NCBI GenBank assembly: GCA_029248845.1 | Contig: JAQWIO010000019.1 | Location: 1-11,552 of the forward strand | Direction of reading: 5' to 3' | From: Polaribacter sp. | GTDB lineage: Bacteria; Bacteroidota; Bacteroidia; Flavobacteriales; Flavobacteriaceae | Length of the DNA: 11,552 nt | In this document: positions 7,571 through 11,552 of the stretch, piece after piece | How positions within the stretch are numbered: the stretch's first letter is position 1 | How the letters are laid out: each line of letters starts with the position of its first letter | Position numbers and translations under genes: made by a program | Notes under the pieces: model-generated | What the model saw: the letters and a program-made list of their open reading frames with translations, nothing else | Told to the model about the DNA's origin: nothing | The model's database searches: none

Positions 7571-8478
7571 AATTTAAATACTTTCTTGAGTTTTTTAGAT
7601 ACTTTTTCACATATCTTTTTAAATCTATAATTTAATTGAAATGAAAAAGGTAATTTTAAATCAAATTGCTTGAAAGACCAATACAATTCAATACAAAATG
7701 TAGAATTGAATAATTCTACAAAATCTTTTTCATACAATACATCTTGTAATTGAGACTTAATCTCATCATATGAAATACTTGAATTTTCGTTTAATTGTTT
7801 TTTAGTTAATTTTTTACCACCTCTAACAACACCGATATGAAAACCATGCCATGGTCTTGCTGTTTTAGTGAGTAATAGAGGATCAAAATTAAAACAATCC
7901 TTTACTAATTTGAATAATGTGTGTTCATCACGTTCTAATTTTTTTAAATACTCTTCTGAAAAAACTTTATCATTCAATATTCTAAATATTAAGTCTTCTG
8001 TTTTGTCATAGTATGGAGCAACTTCAAAAAAATGTAAACCCGTTAATCTTTCGGAAACACCTCCATTTGGTAAGAATCTAACTTTATTACTAAATGGTAA
8101 ATTTATTTTTTCCATCTGTGATTTATGAAAATCAAAGAGTGATTCATTTTCTTTTAAAATTAAAATATCAACATCTCCAACGTAAACATATTTATACCCC
8201 TTTAAATAATCTCTTGGTAGTAAATACCTTAAAACTCTTGGTCCTCCACCGGAAATATCTTTATGTTCAACAAAGATATTCTCATAAATATGAAAGTTTT
8301 TAAGATTATGAATACTACTTTTTACGTAAGAACTTATTTGTCCTTGACTAAAAACAAGTATATCATTGTCTGGATAATTTTTATTTATAAAATATATGTA
8401 GGACGGTATATATTTTTCATATGTTCCAAAAACATAAACTACAAAAGCGTTTTTATTTTTGATATTTGAATTTATCAT
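7567..8478 (-). CDS. Putative GT-A-fold (GT8-like) glycosyltransferase
   Basis: The 303-residue product is probably a metal-dependent GT-A glycosyltransferase. KYVYVGDVDILIL at about 97-109 is a central strand ending in a DxD-type motif (D102-V-D104), which in such enzymes binds the divalent metal and the nucleotide sugar. RPWHGFHIG at 208-216 resembles the C-terminal His-Gly metal and donor loop seen in GT8 proteins. ISGGGPRVLRYLLPRDYL at about 75-92 fits the donor-proximal region. The C-terminus is very basic (RFKKICEKVSKKLKKVFKF), which may hold the protein at the inner membrane face. Both ends overlap neighbours by 4 bp (ATGA with wzt, TTGA with the next gene). Base composition is low in GC (a block at 7621-7680 has 20%), like the C-terminal part of wzt. 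The transferase call is fairly sure; the GT8 assignment is tentative. Confidence 0.68.
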   Translation of the reverse strand: MINSNIKNKNAFVVYVFGTYEKYIPSYIYFINKNYPDNDILVFSQGQISSYVKSSIHNLKNFHIYENIFVEHKDISGGGPRVLRYLLPRDYLKGYKYVYVGDVDILILKENESLFDFHKSQMEKINLPFSNKVRFLPNGGVSERLTGLHFFEVAPYYDKTEDLIFRILNDKVFSEEYLKKLERDEHTLFKLVKDCFNFDPLLLTKTARPWHGFHIGVVRGGKKLTKKQLNENSSISYDEIKSQLQDVLYEKDFVELFNSTFCIELYWSFKQFDLKLPFSFQLNYRFKKICEKVSKKLKKVFKF

Positions 8479-9776
8479 ATGTTGTACTGCTTAGATTTTG
8501 ATAAAACATTACCTAATCTTTTTTGTTTTGGATACTTACCTGTCCCAAAATAATTAGATTCTAAAACATCGACTTTGAAGCAGTTCTCAATCTCATCAAA
8601 TTTATTCTGATTATCGAAACCTACAACGGTAAAAAAGTATTCTCCAGAAGTTAGATTAAAATCATCTATTTCAAATCTAACTTTACATTTATCTTTTTTA
8701 AGATATAGATTATTAAGTGTAAAAATATTACTGTATGATGTTATAGGAACACCTGAAACATTCTGAACTATAATAGTGATAGAAATATCACGCTCAAGTT
8801 TTGTTTTATTTACTAAGACAAGATCTAAGTAAACTAGTGCCCCTGAAGGAATTTGATTAACACCTTCAATTAATAAATTATTTTCATATTTATATGAGAA
8901 ATTATAATCTGAAAACAATGCTGTTCTTGAACCAGATCTTTTTTTATGATAAAGTAATCTTGTTTTAGATACATCACTCTTAATAGATAGGTAGTTTATA
9001 ATGCCATCTTTTACTTTACCATTATAAATTAATCTACCATTTTCTAAAACTATCAATTTAGAACACAAACTCTGAATCGTCCCCATATCATGACTCACAA
9101 ACAACACCGTCCTTCCCGCTTGAGAAGAAATATCCTGCATTTTCCCAATGGCTTTCTTTTGAAACTCTGCATCACCGACAGCCAATACTTCATCTACAAT
9201 TAATATATCCGGTTCCAAAAAAGCAGCCACTGCAAAGGCCAAACGCACTTTCATTCCACTTGAGTATCGTTTTACAGGAGTATCTATATATCGTTCACAA
9301 CCAGAAAACTCAATGATTTCATGGAGTTTAGAGGTGATTTCTTTTTTGGTCATCCCTAGAATAGCACCATTTAAAAAGATATTCTCTTTCCCTGTCATTT
9401 CTGGGTGAAACCCTGTACCAACCTCTAATAAAGAGGCTATTCTTCCTTTAGATTTTATTGCACCGGTTGAGGGGCCAGTTACTTTTGATAATATTTTCAA
9501 CAGCGTAGATTTACCTGCACCATTTTTACCAATAATCCCCAATACTTCCCCACGTTTTACTTCAAAATTAATATGTTTCAATGCCCAAACATATTCTGAG
9601 GTTCCTTTTGTAGATCGGTCATTCGATTCTCCAATTTTTAAATATGGGTCTTCTTTTCCTCTTATTTTTGCAAAAAATCGATTCAAATCATGACTGATAG
9701 TTCCTGTACCAACAAGACCTAAACGATATTGTTTGGATACGTTTTCTACTTTTAATATTATATCGTCTTTCGTCAT
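8475..9776 (-). CDS. wzt: Polysaccharide ABC transporter ATP-binding protein (Wzt-like)
   Basis: This 433-residue protein is the ATPase of an ABC-2 polysaccharide exporter. Walker A is GKNGAGKST at 83-91, the signature is YSSGMKVRLAF at 171-181, Walker B is ILIVDEVLAVGD at 191-202, and the switch histidine is in SHD at 228-230. The stretch from about residue 20 to 60 is the long N-terminal insert common in Wzt/TagH-type proteins. Beyond about residue 265 is a C-terminal extension of about 165 residues rich in beta-type segments. In characterised Wzt proteins such an extension binds the non-reducing end of the finished O-chain and so selects the export substrate. It pairs with the permease gene just upstream (the two share one base, as TAATG), and its stop overlaps the next start as ATGA. 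GC drops sharply near 9060, about residue 239, between the ATPase core and the extension. Confidence 0.92.
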   Translation of the reverse strand: MTKDDIILKVENVSKQYRLGLVGTGTISHDLNRFFAKIRGKEDPYLKIGESNDRSTKGTSEYVWALKHINFEVKRGEVLGIIGKNGAGKSTLLKILSKVTGPSTGAIKSKGRIASLLEVGTGFHPEMTGKENIFLNGAILGMTKKEITSKLHEIIEFSGCERYIDTPVKRYSSGMKVRLAFAVAAFLEPDILIVDEVLAVGDAEFQKKAIGKMQDISSQAGRTVLFVSHDMGTIQSLCSKLIVLENGRLIYNGKVKDGIINYLSIKSDVSKTRLLYHKKRSGSRTALFSDYNFSYKYENNLLIEGVNQIPSGALVYLDLVLVNKTKLERDISITIIVQNVSGVPITSYSNIFTLNNLYLKKDKCKVRFEIDDFNLTSGEYFFTVVGFDNQNKFDEIENCFKVDVLESNYFGTGKYPKQKRLGNVLSKSKQYNI

Positions 9777-10627
9777 TATATCGTGTCTATAAATGTTTTT
9801 TCTGTCTTGTTAAAAATTACAATCCCAAGTAACAATGCTACAATTGAGGAAATAATCGTGTATGAGATTCCAAATTGAGAAACATTTCCTTCGTCAAGTA
9901 ATAAATAGCGAGCCATTTCTATGATATATCCCATAGGATTGTACATCACCAACCACTCCACTCCTTTTTCTTGAAATAAGGACAATGGAATCACCACCAT
10001 AGAGATATACATGAGTAATTGTATTCCAAAACTTACTAAAAACGTTAAATCTCTATATTTTGTGACCATAGACGAAATAATCATCCCAAGGCCCAAACCT
10101 AGTATTCCCATGCATAAAACTAGTATCGGAAACAGAAACAAGTATTCATTTGGTCTAATGACTGCACCTAGATAAAAGGCATAGTAGATATAAAAGGCTA
10201 TCAAAATAAGTAATTGTATCCCAAATTTTAATAAGTTGGATACCACAATAGACATTGGCATAATAATTCTCGGAAAATAAACTTTTCCAAAAATTTGTTC
10301 ATTTTTCTTGAAAGTATCAGAGGTAGCTGTGAGGCATTCTTTAAAATAGTTCCAGGTAGTAATTCCTGCTAAATTGAATAAAAAGGGAGGAATACCTCCA
10401 GTTTGTATCCCTGCTACATTATTAAAAACCAAAGTGAAAATTACAGACGTAAATAAAGGCTGTACTAAATACCAAAGTGGACCTAAAATTGTTTGTTTGT
10501 ATAAAGTAATTACGTCTCTTTTTACAAAGAGCATGAGTAAATCTCGATACTGCCAAACTTCTTTTAAGTTTAAATCAATGAGTTTGGTTTCAGAAGATAT
10601 TTCGAAAAGCCATTTTTCTTTTTTCAT
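9776..10627 (-). CDS. wzm: Polysaccharide ABC transporter permease (Wzm-like, ABC-2 family)
   Basis: The 283-residue product is the membrane subunit of an ABC-2 polysaccharide exporter, moving lipid-linked O-antigen or a similar glycan across the inner membrane. LYKQTILGPLWYLVQPL at about 42-58 is the hallmark interfacial segment of Wzm/TagG proteins, followed by about six hydrophobic stretches, and FGKVYFPRIIMP is the conserved cytoplasmic coupling loop. Length is normal (about 260-290). The ATG at 10627 is the first gene start of the minus-strand operon and follows the 99-bp divergent gap; there is no obvious ribosome binding site, as usual in Bacteroidota. Its stop TAA shares one base with the ATG of the ATPase gene, so subunit synthesis is probably coupled. 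Base composition is close to housekeeping (a block at 10081-10140 has 42% GC), unlike the AT-rich glycosyltransferase genes downstream. Confidence 0.92.
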   Translation of the reverse strand: MKKEKWLFEISSETKLIDLNLKEVWQYRDLLMLFVKRDVITLYKQTILGPLWYLVQPLFTSVIFTLVFNNVAGIQTGGIPPFLFNLAGITTWNYFKECLTATSDTFKKNEQIFGKVYFPRIIMPMSIVVSNLLKFGIQLLILIAFYIYYAFYLGAVIRPNEYLFLFPILVLCMGILGLGLGMIISSMVTKYRDLTFLVSFGIQLLMYISMVVIPLSLFQEKGVEWLVMYNPMGYIIEMARYLLLDEGNVSQFGISYTIISSIVALLLGIVIFNKTEKTFIDTI

Positions 10628-10726
10628 TTTTTAGTATCATAGCTCTTACAATATAACTTTTTTTTAGCGAAAAAGCTAGTTTTTTCTTTTAAACGTTTAA
10701 TTTTACAGTAGATAAAAAGAATAATT
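10628..10726. promoter_or_regulatory. Divergent intergenic region between wzm and ftcD
   Basis: This 99-bp gap separates two divergently transcribed genes and must hold, or lie next to, the promoters for the polysaccharide operon (minus) and for ftcD (plus). It is very AT-rich, with a run of eight T at 10658-10665. I could not find a convincing Bacteroidota promoter (TTTG about 20 bp before TAnnTTTG) on either strand. The best -7 look-alike for ftcD is TAATTTTA at 10698-10705, with no matching upstream TTTG. A purine-rich AAAAAGA at 10714-10720 lies six bases before the ftcD ATG and may help ribosome binding. Confidence 0.45.
10689..10700. repeat. 12-bp perfect palindrome in the divergent promoter region
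   Basis: TTAAACGTTTAA reads the same on both strands and lies 26 bp before the ftcD start and 61 bp before the wzm start. Its position in a divergent promoter region would suit a dimeric regulator site. In such AT-rich DNA a short palindrome can also arise by chance, and no second copy was seen in the gap. Confidence 0.3.
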
Positions 10727-11552
10727 ATGAAACCACAAATCATAGAATGTGTTCCGAATATTAGTGAAGGACGTGATATTGAGAAAATTACTACAATTGC
10801 TAATATTGTAAAAACAGTTGACGGAATTAAACTCTTAGACATCGATCCAGGTAAAGCTACAAACAGAACTGTAATTACTTTTGTGGGTGAACCAGGGCAA
10901 GTTATAGAAGCTGCTTTTAGATTGATACAAAAAGCATCCGAACTAATTGATATGAGCAAACAAACTGGAACGCATCCTAGATTTGGAGCTACAGATGTTT
11001 GTCCTTTGGTACCCATTGCAAATATCTCTATGAAAGAAACGACTGATTACGCACATCAACTGGGAAAAAGAGTTGGAGAAGAATTGGGAATTTCTGGTTA
11101 TTATTATGAAAATGCAGCCAGTTCAGAAGAACGTAAAAACCTAGCAACCGTTCGTTCTGGAGAGTATGAAGGTTTAAAAGAAAAATTATCTAACCCCAAT
11201 TGGAAACCCGATTTCGGTCCAACCGAGTTTAATCAGCAAATCGTTTCCTCTGGAGTCACCGCTATTTCTGCACGTGATTTTTTAATTGCCTACAATGTCA
11301 ATTTAAACTCTACATCAACAAGAAGAGCAAATGCCATTGCTTTTGATATACGAGAAAATGGACGCGTTAAATTGGTGAACGGAAAAAAAGTTTTAGATGA
11401 AAATGGAGATCCAGAAAGAATACTTGGTAAATTAAAAGCTGTAAAAGGTATTGGATGGTTTATTGAAGAATACGGAATTGCACAAATTTCATACAACTTA
11501 ACCAATATTTCAATTACATCCATGCATGAAGCATTTTACGAAACAACTATAG
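10727..11552 (+). CDS. ftcD: Glutamate formimidoyltransferase, N-terminal 275 codons (cut by window edge)
   Basis: This is the only gene on the plus strand, and it is cut off at the right edge. It starts MKPQIIECVPNISEGRD, the highly conserved opening of formiminotransferases. GTHPRFGATDVCPLVPI at 81-97 contains His83, equivalent to the catalytic His82 of the mammalian enzyme. SGVTAISARDFLIAYNVNLN and the later GIGWFIEEYGIAQISYNL belong to the second subdomain. The enzyme transfers the formimino group of N-formimino-L-glutamate to tetrahydrofolate (EC 2.1.2.5), the last step of one route of histidine breakdown, in the cytoplasm. Whether a cyclodeaminase domain follows cannot be seen. The ATG at 10727 is preferred because it begins exactly at the conserved N-terminus. 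It is functionally unrelated to the glycan genes and probably marks the fixed chromosomal edge of the cluster. Confidence 0.95.
   Translation, partial: MKPQIIECVPNISEGRDIEKITTIANIVKTVDGIKLLDIDPGKATNRTVITFVGEPGQVIEAAFRLIQKASELIDMSKQTGTHPRFGATDVCPLVPIANISMKETTDYAHQLGKRVGEELGISGYYYENAASSEERKNLATVRSGEYEGLKEKLSNPNWKPDFGPTEFNQQIVSSGVTAISARDFLIAYNVNLNSTSTRRANAIAFDIRENGRVKLVNGKKVLDENGDPERILGKLKAVKGIGWFIEEYGIAQISYNLTNISITSMHEAFYETTI

Noticed and set aside
8094..8469. Two plus-strand open frames of 68-69 codons
   Set aside because: They lie opposite the GT-A-like gene and show no recognisable domain or start context.
10374..10634. 86-codon plus-strand open frame
   Set aside because: It is antisense to the start of the well-supported permease gene and has no protein-like features.
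10658..10690. T-run and A-run in the intergenic gap as a rho-independent terminator
   Set aside because: No GC-containing stem precedes a T-run in either direction, and both flanking genes start, not end, at this gap.
10624..11016. 130-codon open frame on the minus strand opposite ftcD, ending in an ATGA overlap with the wzm start
   Set aside because: It is antisense to a strongly conserved formimidoyltransferase coding region and its translation resembles no known protein; the overlap with wzm is coincidental.

Overview
The window looks like chromosome of a low-GC Bacteroidota, most likely a flavobacterium. The evidence is an AT-rich sequence (hand counts in 60-base blocks run from about 17% to 48% GC), an almost complete absence of Shine-Dalgarno sequences, and protein styles typical of that group. 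It holds the first part of a surface-polysaccharide (probably O-antigen/LPS) operon on the minus strand, next to a divergent metabolic gene on the plus strand.

Layout from right to left. A 3'-truncated glutamate formimidoyltransferase gene (10727-11552, +) is the chromosomal flank. A 99-bp divergent intergenic region (10628-10726) should hold both promoters. The minus-strand operon then runs without any gap longer than 2 bp: wzm-type ABC permease, wzt-type ATPase with a C-terminal extension, a GT-A-like transferase, two GT4 glycosyltransferases, an asparagine-synthase-like protein without a glutaminase domain, a complete AsnB-type glutamine amidotransferase, a third GT4, a severely shortened acyltransferase-3 remnant, and a fourth GT4 cut by the window's left edge. 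Nearly every junction is a start/stop overlap or near-contact (ATGA, TTGA, TAATG), so the operon is probably transcribed as one unit and translationally coupled. I see no terminator, RNA gene, IS element or CRISPR array.

Working model (inference): the glycosyltransferases build a polysaccharide on a lipid carrier at the inner face of the membrane. The two asparagine-synthase-family proteins amidate a carboxylated sugar or related group. The Wzm/Wzt pair exports the finished chain, with the Wzt C-terminal domain probably reading the chain end. No flippase (Wzx) or polymerase (Wzy) is present in this window, which fits ABC-dependent export, but the cluster continues beyond the left edge.

The most interesting points are: (1) a hinge inside wzt where GC drops from about 48% to about 22% just after the ATPase core, as if the chain-recognition domain and the adjoining glycosyltransferases were exchanged as a block; (2) an acyltransferase cut down to its two ends but still in frame and still coupled at both sides; (3) side-by-side complete and glutaminase-less asparagine-synthase paralogues; (4) a GT4 enzyme with EX7D in place of EX7E and a TTG start.
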